Part shown: in pieces, positions 34,956 to 44,483 of the stretch | How the letters are laid out: every line of letters starts with the position of its first letter | Position numbering within the stretch: position 1 is the first letter of the stretch | Source: Paenibacillus sp. N3.4 | GTDB lineage: Bacteria; Bacillota; Bacilli; Paenibacillales; NBRC-103111 | Length of the DNA: 64,000 nt | Assembly: GCF_008017805.1 (NCBI RefSeq) | Contig: NZ_VRTT01000009.1 | Location: 1-64,000 of the forward strand | Direction of reading: 5' to 3' | Notes under the pieces: generated by a model | Seen by the model: only the letters and a program-made list of their open reading frames with translations | The model's database searches: none | What the model was told of the DNA's origin: nothing | Position numbers and translations under genes: made by a program

Positions 34956-36053
34956 ATGAAAATCAAAATGAAAAAAGCTTTGCAAATGAATACGTTAGCT
35001 TTAATGTCCATCTTAGTTGGCGTTAGCTTAACAGGCTGTGGAACGACCAGCAAAACTTCCACTGCCAGTCCTTCAGCCGCTGCTCCTGCTGCTTCAACCG
35101 CAACAGCTTCTGCTGCCCCAACACCCGAAGCCAAGAAGCTTAGCGGCAAGCTTGTCGTGTACAGCGCAGGCCCCAGTGACCTTGCTGTTAAAATCCAAAA
35201 AGGCTTTCAAGCCAAAACCGGCGTAGAAGTTGAAATGTTCCAAGGGACTACCGGTAAAATTCTGGCCCGTATGGAAGCAGAAAAAGCGAACCCGGTTGTC
35301 GATGTTGTCGTGCTGGCCTCCCTTCCTTCGGCCATCGGTATGACAAAAAGCGGCTTGACGATGCCTTATAAAGAAGCAAAAAATGCGGACAAGCTGATAC
35401 CGGCTTACTCCGATAAAGATGGCAACTACTTCAGTTACAGCCTATCTGCTCTAGGTATTGCTTATAATACAAAAACCGTTACAAACCCTCCTAAAGAGTG
35501 GAGTGATTTAACAAAACCGGAATGGAAAGATAAGGTTAATATTCCCGATCCTGCTCAATCCGGCTCCGCACTTGATTTCATGACAGGCTACACGAATAAA
35601 AATGGCGATGCTGCTTGGGATTTATTCAATAAAGTAAAAGCCAATGGCGCAATTATTGCCGGCGCCAATCAAGAAGCTATGGACCCTGTGATCTCCGGTG
35701 CTAAAAGTATCGTTATGGCAAGCGTAGACTACATGACTTACGCATCCAAAGCCAAGGGTGAGCCTATTGATTTAATCTACCCAGCTAGCGGTACAGTGAT
35801 TTCTCCACGACCTGCCATGATTATGAAAACAACTAAAAATCAAGACAGCGCCAAAGCATTCATCGAATACTTATTGTCTGACGAAGCTCAAAAGCTAGTA
35901 ACAGACGCCTACCTTCTGTCTGGTCGCAGTGATGTGCAGGTGCCGGGAAGAACCAACGCCAAAGATATCCCAGCTATTGCGGTGGATTGGAATTGGATGA
36001 ACGATAATCAAGCTGCGGTAACGCAAAAATTCACGCAATTATTTAAAAAGTAA
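34956..36053 (+). CDS. ABC transporter substrate-binding lipoprotein (ferric/phosphonate type)
   Basis: This is an extracellular receptor. The lipoprotein signal ends LTGCG, followed by an Ala/Ser/Thr linker to about residue 60. The type 2 binding fold begins KLVVYSAGPSDLAVKIQKGF and includes FSYSLSALGIAYNTKTV and GTVISPRPAMIM. AAGAGGG precedes the ATG. Such proteins bind Fe3+ or 2-aminoethylphosphonate. The absence of a Fur box and the presence of a LysR regulator argue mildly against iron. Confidence 0.9.
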   Translation: MKIKMKKALQMNTLALMSILVGVSLTGCGTTSKTSTASPSAAAPAASTATASAAPTPEAKKLSGKLVVYSAGPSDLAVKIQKGFQAKTGVEVEMFQGTTGKILARMEAEKANPVVDVVVLASLPSAIGMTKSGLTMPYKEAKNADKLIPAYSDKDGNYFSYSLSALGIAYNTKTVTNPPKEWSDLTKPEWKDKVNIPDPAQSGSALDFMTGYTNKNGDAAWDLFNKVKANGAIIAGANQEAMDPVISGAKSIVMASVDYMTYASKAKGEPIDLIYPASGTVISPRPAMIMKTTKNQDSAKAFIEYLLSDEAQKLVTDAYLLSGRSDVQVPGRTNAKDIPAIAVDWNWMNDNQAAVTQKFTQLFKK

Positions 36054-36077
36054 GCTCCGGATGGGGATGACAACCTG

Positions 36078-37736
36078 ATGATGATCAAACGTACGGGGAC
36101 GTTCTTAGCATTGCTGCTTCTGGCGATGCTAGTCGTCCTTCCTCTTTTATATGTCTGTTTCACAAGTATTTGGATTAAAGGCTCACTGGATTTGCTGGCT
36201 CCAATCCGCACCGTTCTGGAGAAAGATTTGACGGGTGTGTTCGGACACTCTTTGATGCTTGGTATCTGGGTCGTTGTCGGCTGCACGCTGCTCTCTCTTC
36301 CTTTAGCTTGGATAATGGCCAAAACTCCGCTGCGCAAGCATCGTTGGCTGGATATTGTGCTGTTGATCCCATTTATGACACCTCCCTACATCGGATCTAT
36401 GGGTTGGATTTTATTTATGCAGCCCCGCGGATACTTAGAGCAGCTATTCCCGTCAGCCAAATGGGTAAGCAGTCATTTCTTCAGCTTATTCGGCATGATT
36501 ACGATTATGAGCCTGCATTTGTTTCCATTCCTTTACCTGATTCTACGCAATGCTATTATCCAAATCGGCGGCAATAAAGAAGAGGCGGCTGCCGTTCACG
36601 GCGCAAGTTTTCTATATTCGGTGCGTCGAGTCATGCTGCCGCTTGTGTTCTCCAGCTATGTGATGGGAGCGCTGCTCATCTTCGTGAAAACGTTGGCGGA
36701 ATTCGGTACGCCGGCGACCTTCGGAAGACGCATTGGCTATTTCGTGCTGACAACCGAAATTCAGGCTTCCATCTCCAGTTGGCCTGTCGATTTCGGTAAA
36801 GCCACTTCGTTGGCCTCCTTGCTGCTCTTGGCCTGTCTCATACTTTGGTACGTACAGTCCGTTGTCGTTCGTCGCCATTCCTACAATCTGGTCGGCGGCA
36901 AGGGAACCAGGGAGAAAATATACGGCTATCGCGGTTGGCAGCGAGCGCTTGCATGGCTCTATGTGACTCTGCTTCTTGCCACATCGATTGGCATTCCCTA
37001 CTTTTCCATCATTTCTGCTTCGCTTATGAAGCTCCGAGGGAATGGACTGGCTTGGACCAACCTGACGCTACATCACTATGGCGAGCTGCTCAAATGGGGC
37101 TCACCAAGCATGAAGGCGCTCACGAACAGCATGGGGCTCGCCCTGCTTGCCGCATGCTTGGCCGCAGCGCTTGGCACTTGGTTTGCGCTCACAATCGGTC
37201 GCTCCAAGCGGCTGCCGCAGCGCGTAACGGACATGTTCAGTTTGCTGCCGAACACAGTGCCGGATATGGTCATGGTCGTCGGACTCATCATGCTGTGGAA
37301 TGCTCCCTGGATGCCGATTCCTATTTATAACACCTACGGCATGGTCGTTCTTACTTACGTAATATTCTTCCTCCCCTATACAGTGCAATATGTGAAAGCG
37401 CGCAACGGACAGCTCGATGAATCCCTACGGCAAGCCGGGCAAGTATTCGGCGGTCAGCCTTGGTACGTATTCCGGCGGATCGTGCTGCCCTTGCTGCTGC
37501 CTGGGGTTATCGCAGGCTGGATGATGACCTTCACCATCTCGCTGCGAGAGCTGGTCGCCTCCCTCATGGTGCTGCCGCCCTCTATGCAAACATCGGCTAC
37601 CTATATTTTCGCCCAATTTGAGCAAGGGCAAATCTCGCTTGGTATGGCGATGGCCGTTGTCTCCGTCGGATTGACAACCGGGCTGCTGCTGCTTGTTAAC
37701 AACATGAATTCGAACAGAAAGTGGAATGTGGAATGA
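36078..37736 (+). CDS. ABC transporter permease, fused two-domain type
   Basis: This 552-residue protein carries two permease halves in one chain, each with a coupling EAA-like loop (EEAAAVHGASFLYSVRRVML and ESLRQAGQVFGGQPWYVFRR-type phrases, quoted in part). About twelve membrane segments are visible. FbpB-type iron and PhnV/U-like phosphonate systems have this layout. It overlaps the next gene by four bases at ATGA. Confidence 0.92.
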   Translation: MMIKRTGTFLALLLLAMLVVLPLLYVCFTSIWIKGSLDLLAPIRTVLEKDLTGVFGHSLMLGIWVVVGCTLLSLPLAWIMAKTPLRKHRWLDIVLLIPFMTPPYIGSMGWILFMQPRGYLEQLFPSAKWVSSHFFSLFGMITIMSLHLFPFLYLILRNAIIQIGGNKEEAAAVHGASFLYSVRRVMLPLVFSSYVMGALLIFVKTLAEFGTPATFGRRIGYFVLTTEIQASISSWPVDFGKATSLASLLLLACLILWYVQSVVVRRHSYNLVGGKGTREKIYGYRGWQRALAWLYVTLLLATSIGIPYFSIISASLMKLRGNGLAWTNLTLHHYGELLKWGSPSMKALTNSMGLALLAACLAAALGTWFALTIGRSKRLPQRVTDMFSLLPNTVPDMVMVVGLIMLWNAPWMPIPIYNTYGMVVLTYVIFFLPYTVQYVKARNGQLDESLRQAGQVFGGQPWYVFRRIVLPLLLPGVIAGWMMTFTISLRELVASLMVLPPSMQTSATYIFAQFEQGQISLGMAMAVVSVGLTTGLLLLVNNMNSNRKWNVE

Positions 37737-39022
37737 TGCAATTGAACATCTGGGGCGGTGCCGGTGAACATGGCCGCTCCTGTTATTGGATTGGCAATGA
37801 GTCGACGAGTATTTTACTTGATTGTGGAGTGAAACGGGAAGGCTGCGGCGCATATCCCTACGTAGATCCATCTATGGTTTCACGGCTGGATGCTGTTTTC
37901 CTATCCCATGCTCATGAAGATCACTCCATTGCGATTCCCTTGTTATACAAGCTTGGATATCAAGGAAAAGTATGGACAACACGGATAACAGCAGAGCAAC
38001 TGCCTACTTATTATGCTGCATGGGGAAATTATGTACGTCAGCAAGGCGGCGTGCTGCCTTATGATCAAGCTGATATAGCGCGTATCGAATTCGCTTATGT
38101 GGAAGATCATGCTCCTTCCCTTCAATGGACAGAACTATTTCCAAAGCTGAGAATCTGTTGGGGGCGAAGCGGACATATGCTTGGTTCCATCTGGCTGCTT
38201 CTTGAAATGGATGGACAGCAAATATTTTATTCCGGTGATTACAGCGAAGAGTCTCTCCTGCTGAGAGCCGATTCTCCTAAGGATGCGCCTAAAGGTTTAA
38301 CAGACGTAGAAGCGGCAGTCATTGACGCGGCTTACAGCATGGATACCGATGGTCAGACGGAGAAGCTGGAACAGCTTTACGCCACAACCGATGCGATCTT
38401 GGCTGCGGGTGGGCAAGTGCTTCTGCCTGTTCCTGTCAGCGGCAGAGGACAAGAGCTCATCCTGCTCATGCAGCAGCGTTTTCCGGAAATACCTATCCGG
38501 GTCGAGCAGGAGCTGCTCCTCGCTATGGAGCATATGATTCAACAACCCCAATGGCTAAACCCTGATATATTCCGCACGCTGGCCGATGCACTTAGCAGCA
38601 GCCGCTACACAGTCATTCAGAATGAATCTCAGCGGACTGCTGTTATGGAAGAAGCGAAGCCAAGTATTTGGTTCACTAGCGACGGCATGATGCAATCTGC
38701 CAAGTCTCAGTGGTACTATGAGAAACTACGTAGTCATCCATCCAATGGCATTATCATTACCGGTCACGTTGCCAAAGGAACATTAGCTCAGCGACTTTTC
38801 CATATGAACGAAGAAGAACGTGGTTGTCAGATGTTTCTCATCCGTTACAAAATTCATCAGGGACTCCCTGATGTGCGCAGGATGATTTCTTATTTGCCAA
38901 AGATCCCCACTTTGCTTGTTCATGCTCCCAAATCAGACACGGACATTTTGCTTGAGCACCTAAAATCAGAAGGCCATCATCATTTATTATCGTTAACTTA
39001 CGGTGATCGCTTGGAGATATGA
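37733..39022 (+). CDS. Beta-CASP metallo-beta-lactamase-fold hydrolase
   Basis: This is a zinc hydrolase of the nuclease-related beta-CASP group. The MBL motif SHAHEDHS lies near residue 58, with GHMLGSIW and YSGDYSEE downstream and the CASP-type phrase SDGMMQSAKSQWYY followed by TGHVAKGTLAQRL. About 429 residues. RNA or DNA may be the substrate. Its coupling to an ABC importer operon (4-base overlap) is unusual. The ATG at 37733 overlaps the permease stop and is favoured. Confidence 0.88.
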   Translation: MMQLNIWGGAGEHGRSCYWIGNESTSILLDCGVKREGCGAYPYVDPSMVSRLDAVFLSHAHEDHSIAIPLLYKLGYQGKVWTTRITAEQLPTYYAAWGNYVRQQGGVLPYDQADIARIEFAYVEDHAPSLQWTELFPKLRICWGRSGHMLGSIWLLLEMDGQQIFYSGDYSEESLLLRADSPKDAPKGLTDVEAAVIDAAYSMDTDGQTEKLEQLYATTDAILAAGGQVLLPVPVSGRGQELILLMQQRFPEIPIRVEQELLLAMEHMIQQPQWLNPDIFRTLADALSSSRYTVIQNESQRTAVMEEAKPSIWFTSDGMMQSAKSQWYYEKLRSHPSNGIIITGHVAKGTLAQRLFHMNEEERGCQMFLIRYKIHQGLPDVRRMISYLPKIPTLLVHAPKSDTDILLEHLKSEGHHHLLSLTYGDRLEI

Positions 39023-39057
39023 GAAATCTCTTCCATCGTCCATTCATGAACCAAAAT

Positions 39058-39099
39058 AAGCTGAAGTCTCTCTATCTAAGAGATCTTCAGCTTTTCCTT
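39058..39099. terminator. Bidirectional terminator
   Basis: AAGCTGAAG and CTTCAGCTT form the outer stem (39058-39093), with TCTCT/AGAGA inside. T residues follow on plus and A residues precede. It serves the convergent hydrolase and MFS genes. Confidence 0.85.
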
Positions 39100-39101
39100 T
39101 T

Positions 39102-40457
39102 TCAAACACCTTCACTTTTCAGGCTCCGCGACGTGTCTTCTTTCGCTTGATAGTTATACCAAAACAGCATAACCAACGAACAAAGACTTATCACAAACAA
39201 AAGTCCATACACATCCTGATAGGCATGAACGAGTATATCCTTTTTATGAAAGGCCAGCAAGATTCCGCAAACAGCCACCGAAATAGATCCTCCAAAAAAC
39301 TGAATAAGCTGCATAAGCCCCATCCCCGAACCGATCAACGTTTTGGGTAAAATACGGGACGTTTCGTTATTCAACGAAGCCATTGTAGCCGAAAATGCCG
39401 GTGAGAAACATAGATAACCAACAAGGATAGGAATGGGCGAGGCATTTATTCCATAATAAAAAGCAATCATTACAAGCGCTAACAGGCTATGCCCAATAAA
39501 CAAAAAACGCAGATTGCCGTAGCGATCAATCCAGCGGCCTACATAACGCGTTAAAAAGGCTGACAAAATAGCCCCAGGCGCAATGGTCAGACCGATCATC
39601 ATTGCGGATTGATGTGATAAATTAGCTAAAACGAGCGGCATGAGAAACAAATTTCCGAGGTTCATGACCAAGAGGCAGAAACCGATAACAAGCAGTTTAC
39701 CATACGCCGGATTTCTCATAAGAACAGGATTGATAAACGAGTTTTTGGACCTTTTCATATGCCAAGCATGAAACAAGAATGAAAGGATGCTGATCGCTAA
39801 CCAACCGATGGATCTTTGTGTCACAGCGAGAAGTAAGCTGGCTGCATTGCAGATGGTCCACATCGCACCGAAAACATCGAATTGTGTATCCTTCGTCAGC
39901 ACTTCTTTGGGCAGCAGCCTCAGCAGAACAGGCAGGATCACAAGAACCAGACAGGTAATGGCAAACAACCCGTTCCAGCCCATGTATTCACTGATCAGTC
40001 CTCCAACAATCGGACCGAGGCCAAATGCCATCGCACTCCCTGCAGAAATCATCGCGATAGCTGAACCTCGTCTTTCGATTGGTATGTATCTGGCAGCAAT
40101 GATCAAGCCCAGTCCAGCCATAGCGCCAGCGCCAGCAGATTGACAAATACGGGCTGCCAGCAAAGCATGAAAACTATGTGCAAAAAGTCCAAAAACAGAG
40201 GACAAGCCGAGCGTCAATAAACCTACGGTCAGCAATCTACGAAGCGAATACACATCCGAAAGGCGACTATAAATCACGGTAGATAAGGCATAACCGATGG
40301 AGTAGCTCGATATGATCCAAGATCCAAGATCTGCTGAAATATGAAGATCTCCGATGATGCTTGGAGTCGAAACGTTAAACATGGTTGTGTTCATCACAAC
40401 GATGAAAAGGCCGAATGTCCAGAGCGGCATGACGATGCGATCATTCATGAGCTTCAC
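39102..40457 (-). CDS. MFS drug efflux transporter (DHA2, Tet(L)-like)
   Basis: This is a probable proton-driven exporter with about 14 membrane segments in 451 residues. Helix 2-3 carries a motif-A-like SRLSDVYSLRRLL, and the motif-C-like GPIVGGLISEYMGWNGLF is present. Start is the GTG at 40457, which directly follows the stop of the HAD gene, or the ATG at 40448. Cotranscription with the HAD gene upstream is likely. The substrate is unknown. Confidence 0.88.
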   Translation of the reverse strand: MKLMNDRIVMPLWTFGLFIVVMNTTMFNVSTPSIIGDLHISADLGSWIISSYSIGYALSTVIYSRLSDVYSLRRLLTVGLLTLGLSSVFGLFAHSFHALLAARICQSAGAGAMAGLGLIIAARYIPIERRGSAIAMISAGSAMAFGLGPIVGGLISEYMGWNGLFAITCLVLVILPVLLRLLPKEVLTKDTQFDVFGAMWTICNAASLLLAVTQRSIGWLAISILSFLFHAWHMKRSKNSFINPVLMRNPAYGKLLVIGFCLLVMNLGNLFLMPLVLANLSHQSAMMIGLTIAPGAILSAFLTRYVGRWIDRYGNLRFLFIGHSLLALVMIAFYYGINASPIPILVGYLCFSPAFSATMASLNNETSRILPKTLIGSGMGLMQLIQFFGGSISVAVCGILLAFHKKDILVHAYQDVYGLLFVISLCSLVMLFWYNYQAKEDTSRSLKSEGV

Positions 40458-41021
40458 TCATGATTTCAACGTTTCTCGGAGTTCATTCCAAGAAACGATT
40501 CGCGGCAGATGGATATGCTGATTATACGACCTATCTTTTACATACACGTTAATCGCTAGCTCCGAAAGAGTTTCCAGAACTGCCGGCTTATCATCAAAGT
40601 AATAATCCAATTGCAAATCTTTAATAATATGGACTTTTTCGGAATCGTTCATCCCGCAGTAAAAGTGACCTTCCGCCACAGGAAATCCACTGGTTATCAG
40701 CCAGTCTCTTGTGCGTTCCGTATGTTCCTTGGCTCTTGCTGTTATGTAGTAAACTTCATGCCCTTGATGTACCAATTCCTGCAAAACGTCTATAGCGTGT
40801 GGAAATGGCGGACATTCGGTATAATAAATTTCATCACGAAGGCTGGACCAAAGCTTGCTCCCCTCTTCTTTCGTTAAACCGAAAGCTTCATTAATTTCCA
40901 TCGTTGTTAATGCATGAAACACCTGAAGGTCAACAGATTGTGCCAACTTGTCATTATAGATATGAAAAGCATGTTCTCTTAAATTAATAAGTGTATCATC
41001 AATATCAAAACCAAACTTCAC
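40458..41021 (-). CDS. HAD family 5'-nucleotidase-like phosphatase
   Basis: It is predicted to dephosphorylate a nucleotide or similar small molecule. HAD motif I is FDIDDTLINL at the N-terminus, motif II YYITAR near 94-99, motif III with K129 region SEKVHIIKD and motif IV DYYFDDKPAV. The 187-residue length and motifs resemble the NT5C family. The GTG start at 41021 follows GAGGCGA. It lies just upstream of the MFS gene, as an operon pair. Confidence 0.85.
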   Translation of the reverse strand: MKFGFDIDDTLINLREHAFHIYNDKLAQSVDLQVFHALTTMEINEAFGLTKEEGSKLWSSLRDEIYYTECPPFPHAIDVLQELVHQGHEVYYITARAKEHTERTRDWLITSGFPVAEGHFYCGMNDSEKVHIIKDLQLDYYFDDKPAVLETLSELAINVYVKDRSYNQHIHLPRIVSWNELRETLKS

Positions 41022-41079
41022 TTTCGTCGCCTCATTTCAGTAAGTTTTCCTATCTAGGATGCTCGAAATTTGCTAAATA

Positions 41080-41093
41080 AATTGATATCAATT
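41080..41093. promoter_or_regulatory. 14-bp palindrome upstream of the CatE-like gene
   Basis: AATTGATATCAATT is a perfect palindrome directly before the -35 region (TTGACG at 41092). It is a likely operator. Confidence 0.55.
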
Positions 41094-41127
41094 GACGTAA
41101 TTAGATAACTATAATATACTTAATTAC
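41092..41127 (+). promoter_or_regulatory. Promoter and operator of the CatE-like gene
   Basis: TTGACG (41092-41097), a 17-base spacer and TATACT (41115-41120) form the promoter. An inverted repeat GTAATTA (41097-41103) / TAATTAC (41121-41127) brackets the -10 region, as expected for a repressor site. In B. subtilis catE is repressed by MhqR/CatR-type regulators; no such gene is in view. Confidence 0.6.
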
Positions 41128-41157
41128 AAATAGTAAGTAAATAGGAGTGATAATAGG

Positions 41158-42024
41158 ATGTTCCCAACATTGAATCCAGATATTAAGCTCGGCTTAGTCC
41201 AATTAAACGTTTCAAATTTAGCACGCTCTCTGCAATTTTATCAGGAGGTTGTAGGCCTGCAAGTTCTCCAAACAAGTGCTTCACGGGCTGATTTAACCAT
41301 TGATGGAAGTCATCCGTTCCTTCGCTTAGAAGAGATCCCGAATGCTCGAGTGACACCACGCAGATCTGCTGCTGGGCTTTACCATTTTGCCATCTTGCTG
41401 CCCACGCGGCGCGATCTTGGCCTATCATTAAGAAACTTGATACAATCAGGAATTCATATTGGTCAGGCCGATCATTTAGTCAGCGAAGCTCTTTATATCA
41501 CGGATCCCGACAATAACGGCATCGAAATTTATTGCGATCGCCCAAGAGATACTTGGCGCCGCGATACGGCAGGCAACTATATCATGGCTTCGGATCCTAT
41601 AGATTGGGATGGTCTTCTAAGCGAAGCCGAAGGCACTGAATGGCACGGCTTACCTCCCGGCACAACGATGGGCCATATTCATTTCCATATTAAGAATCTG
41701 GCAGCATCGAAGCAATTTTATTGTGATATCTTAGGCTTCGATATTGTATCCGATGCTCGGGCTACGATGCAAGCACTATTCATCTCTGCCGGTGGTTACC
41801 ATCATCATATCGGGCTCAATGTATGGGCCGGTGAGGATGCTCCTACCCCACCTTCAAACGGTACGGGTCTTGCCTATTATACCATCGTTTTCCCTCATGC
41901 GCAGGCGCTTGAAGAAGCCGTAGAACGTCTGCACCATGCCGGTGTGCAAACAAACCCACAAGATCAAGGCTATGACGTGACAGATCCTTCTGATATCCAT
42001 TTAAAGCTAATTGTTGCCCGCTAA
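41158..42024 (+). CDS. catE: Catechol-2,3-dioxygenase-like VOC protein (CatE type)
   Basis: This is a ring-cleaving or quinone-detoxifying extradiol dioxygenase homologue. The 288 residues form two vicinal-oxygen-chelate domains: LGLVQLNVSNLARSLQFYQE (domain 1, about 10-125) and MGHIHFHIKNLAASKQFYCD (domain 2, from about 170). Metal ligands are likely in GHIHFH, HHHIGLN and the final HLKL-type strand. AGGAGTGAT precedes the ATG. Single-gene unit with operator-like repeats and terminator. Confidence 0.87.
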   Translation: MFPTLNPDIKLGLVQLNVSNLARSLQFYQEVVGLQVLQTSASRADLTIDGSHPFLRLEEIPNARVTPRRSAAGLYHFAILLPTRRDLGLSLRNLIQSGIHIGQADHLVSEALYITDPDNNGIEIYCDRPRDTWRRDTAGNYIMASDPIDWDGLLSEAEGTEWHGLPPGTTMGHIHFHIKNLAASKQFYCDILGFDIVSDARATMQALFISAGGYHHHIGLNVWAGEDAPTPPSNGTGLAYYTIVFPHAQALEEAVERLHHAGVQTNPQDQGYDVTDPSDIHLKLIVAR

Positions 42025-42032
42025 TTTAAATG

Positions 42033-42071
42033 AAAGAGGTATGTTGCAGCCGCAATATACCTCTTTTTTTC
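42033..42071 (+). terminator. Terminator of the CatE-like gene
   Basis: AAAGAGGTATGTTGC pairs with GCAATATACCTCTTT across a 4-base loop, followed by a T run. Confidence 0.88.
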
Positions 42072-42080
42072 ACTGAATCC

Positions 42081-42725
42081 TTATTCTTTTAACCTCAGTC
42101 CGAACAAGCTGGCGAATACGGAAGCCTGTTCCTTCGAAATGATGCATCCTTGTAAATCCACGATTCCTGCACCCAACCCAACGAATGTACAATCGCTCAA
42201 ATCGATCCCGTCCAACTTGGTACCTGTAAACTGCGCGCGATCAATCTCACAGGCAATCAAGTCCACTTTTTGCAAAGTGGATTCATAGAAATCTGCACTG
42301 TTTAGCGAGCACTCCTTGAATACAACCTGCTTCAAATTACTGAACCGAAATGTGGCATAATCCCCTAAACAGCCTTCAAAATAAGTATTTCTTATCGTTG
42401 CGCCTGTCAAATCAATACCAATGACTTTACAGTTTTTGAATTCTGTGCGGTGAATCGTCGCATCTCCGAAATCTACATTGGACAAGTCGCATCTGTCAAA
42501 TAAGACGTCTGTGAATTCAATATCCTTCATCGATATGTTGGTAAATGTCACATTTCGGAAAATAATTTTATCGAAAGCGACTTTATAAGCCCTTTGATTC
42601 TCTACGATACCATCACTAAAAATGCCTGTATGAAAGTTCTCTTCAGGCTGAATCTCATCTGTCATATGTTCAAGAATTGGCAGCTCTTTGGGGATCTTCG
42701 GTGATTCAACTTTAACTGTTTGCAT
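42081..42725 (-). CDS. Pentapeptide repeat protein
   Basis: The protein of about 214 residues is a right-handed beta-helix built of A(D/N)LXX-like units from about residue 45 to 195: FRNVTFTNISMKDIEFTDVL, FDRCDLSNVDFGDATIHRTE and further units. Function is unknown; some relatives mimic DNA and protect gyrase. The ATG at 42725 follows TAGGAGA. It stands alone. Confidence 0.9.
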   Translation of the reverse strand: MQTVKVESPKIPKELPILEHMTDEIQPEENFHTGIFSDGIVENQRAYKVAFDKIIFRNVTFTNISMKDIEFTDVLFDRCDLSNVDFGDATIHRTEFKNCKVIGIDLTGATIRNTYFEGCLGDYATFRFSNLKQVVFKECSLNSADFYESTLQKVDLIACEIDRAQFTGTKLDGIDLSDCTFVGLGAGIVDLQGCIISKEQASVFASLFGLRLKE

Positions 42726-42866
42726 GGGATCTCCTAACACTCTTTATGTAGTCGTTCTATTGATATTGTAGCAAAATACACTACCAGCGTACATAAATAT
42801 GCCCCACATGGGAAAACTTTACCAAAGTAGTCATACATATCAAAAGTGTTTGGTGGTATTGCATGC

Positions 42867-44483
42867 ATGAAATCCTGGACAAAAAGCTTACATCATCTTT
42901 ATTCCCATAAAAAAGCGTTACCAGATAGTCAAAAACAATCGGAGGATGCCCCACCGCCAATATTAAATGCTGCTCTTGCCATCAATCTGAGTCAGGTCAA
43001 AGCCATATTCGGCAACAGCACCGATTTGGTAACGGGCGAGTTGAGCTTAGACACAGAGGGAACGTTCAAAATCGGATATGTGTATTTGGAGCAATTGGCT
43101 AACCGTACCTATATTCAAAGCATAATGGACACATTGTTTAAAAGAGTTTCTACGGTTATGGCGGAGTTGAATAATCCGATCGTGGAACCGTTTGCGTATG
43201 TCAAAAACTCGCTTACATCTAGCGGCGAAATCAAAACCGTCACTGATTTCCATTTTCTCTGCGATTGTCTTCTTGCCGGTGAGACGATGATCCTGATCGA
43301 TGGCTATGAGCTTGGCATTTCTGTTAATACTGCCGGCGCTGATAAACGCTCCATTGAAGAATCGTCCACACAATCGGTTGTGCGAGGGCCGAGAGATGGT
43401 TTTACGGAAACGCTGGGAACGAATATTGCCCTCATTCGCAAACGCATCAAGAGCCCCGAGTTATGGGTAGAAACGATGAACATTGGGAGAGTGACACAAA
43501 CGACTGTTGCTCTCATGTATATCCATGGCATTGTGAATATGAAAATTGTTGATGAAGTGCGCATTCGGCTCTCGCGCATCGATATCGACGGTATTCTGGA
43601 AAGTGGCAATATCGAGGAACTTATTCAGGATGAGACCCTTACCCTATTTCCAACTATCTACAACTCTGAACGTCCTGATGTCATTTCATCCGGGCTTCTC
43701 GAAGGACGGGTAGCTATCTTAGTGGATGGCACACCTTTCGTCCTTGAAGCACCTGCTTTATTCGTTCAATTTTTCCAGTCGTCCGAGGACTACTATCAAC
43801 GGGCTGAATTTGCTACCTTGATCCGTATACTAAGATACATTTGTTTCTTTATCTCTTTAATGGGCCCTTCCTTATATATTGCCATTACGACCTTTCATCA
43901 AGAACTGCTGCCAAGTTCATTGCTGTTCAATCTAGCTGCTCAGCGAGAGGGTATCCCTTTTCCGGCCTTTGTTGAAGCCATATTAATGGAAGTCACCTTC
44001 GAAATCCTGCGCGAAGCTGGGGTTCGATTGCCCAAAACCGTAGGGCAGGCCGTCTCCATCGTTGGAGCGTTAGTCATTGGTCAGGCTGCAGTGGATGCAG
44101 GTCTAGTTTCGCCGGCAATGGTCATCGTGGTAGCTATTACCGCTATTGCCAATTTCGTTATTCCTGCATTCAATATGGGAATTTCTATCCGTATCATGCG
44201 ATTTATATTAATGATTTTTGCAGCAACCTTCGGCCTATTCGGTATTACGGTAGGTTTAATTGGAATGGTACAGCATCTATGCTCCTTACGGTCCTTCGGC
44301 GTACCTTATATGGCTCCTATGGCCCCCTTCGTGCTTATTGATCAGAAAGATACCATTCTGCGTTTACCGCAATGGAGTCTGTTTTCTAGGCCTCGTTTTA
44401 TCAGCAAAAAAATAGGATTAGAGAAGGTATTGCCCCAACGAAGAAACCGGAGGACAACGAGGGAAGGAGGAACTGAGGCATGA
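42867..44483 (+). CDS. Spore germination receptor subunit A (GerA/GerKA family)
   Basis: This is the membrane subunit of a nutrient-sensing germination receptor in the spore inner membrane. The N-terminal domain (about 1-300) includes LNNPIVEPFAYVKNSL, GETMILIDGY and the family phrase VVRGPRDGFTETLGTNIALIR. The C-terminal part has about five to six membrane segments. The start is the ATG at 42867; the ribosome site is weak (TGGTGGT). It overlaps the next gene by four bases. Confidence 0.94.
   Translation: MKSWTKSLHHLYSHKKALPDSQKQSEDAPPPILNAALAINLSQVKAIFGNSTDLVTGELSLDTEGTFKIGYVYLEQLANRTYIQSIMDTLFKRVSTVMAELNNPIVEPFAYVKNSLTSSGEIKTVTDFHFLCDCLLAGETMILIDGYELGISVNTAGADKRSIEESSTQSVVRGPRDGFTETLGTNIALIRKRIKSPELWVETMNIGRVTQTTVALMYIHGIVNMKIVDEVRIRLSRIDIDGILESGNIEELIQDETLTLFPTIYNSERPDVISSGLLEGRVAILVDGTPFVLEAPALFVQFFQSSEDYYQRAEFATLIRILRYICFFISLMGPSLYIAITTFHQELLPSSLLFNLAAQREGIPFPAFVEAILMEVTFEILREAGVRLPKTVGQAVSIVGALVIGQAAVDAGLVSPAMVIVVAITAIANFVIPAFNMGISIRIMRFILMIFAATFGLFGITVGLIGMVQHLCSLRSFGVPYMAPMAPFVLIDQKDTILRLPQWSLFSRPRFISKKIGLEKVLPQRRNRRTTREGGTEA

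Noticed and set aside
37101-37871. Minus-strand frames rich in His/Arg opposite the fused permease
   Set aside because: Composition is that of antisense reading; no ribosome site.
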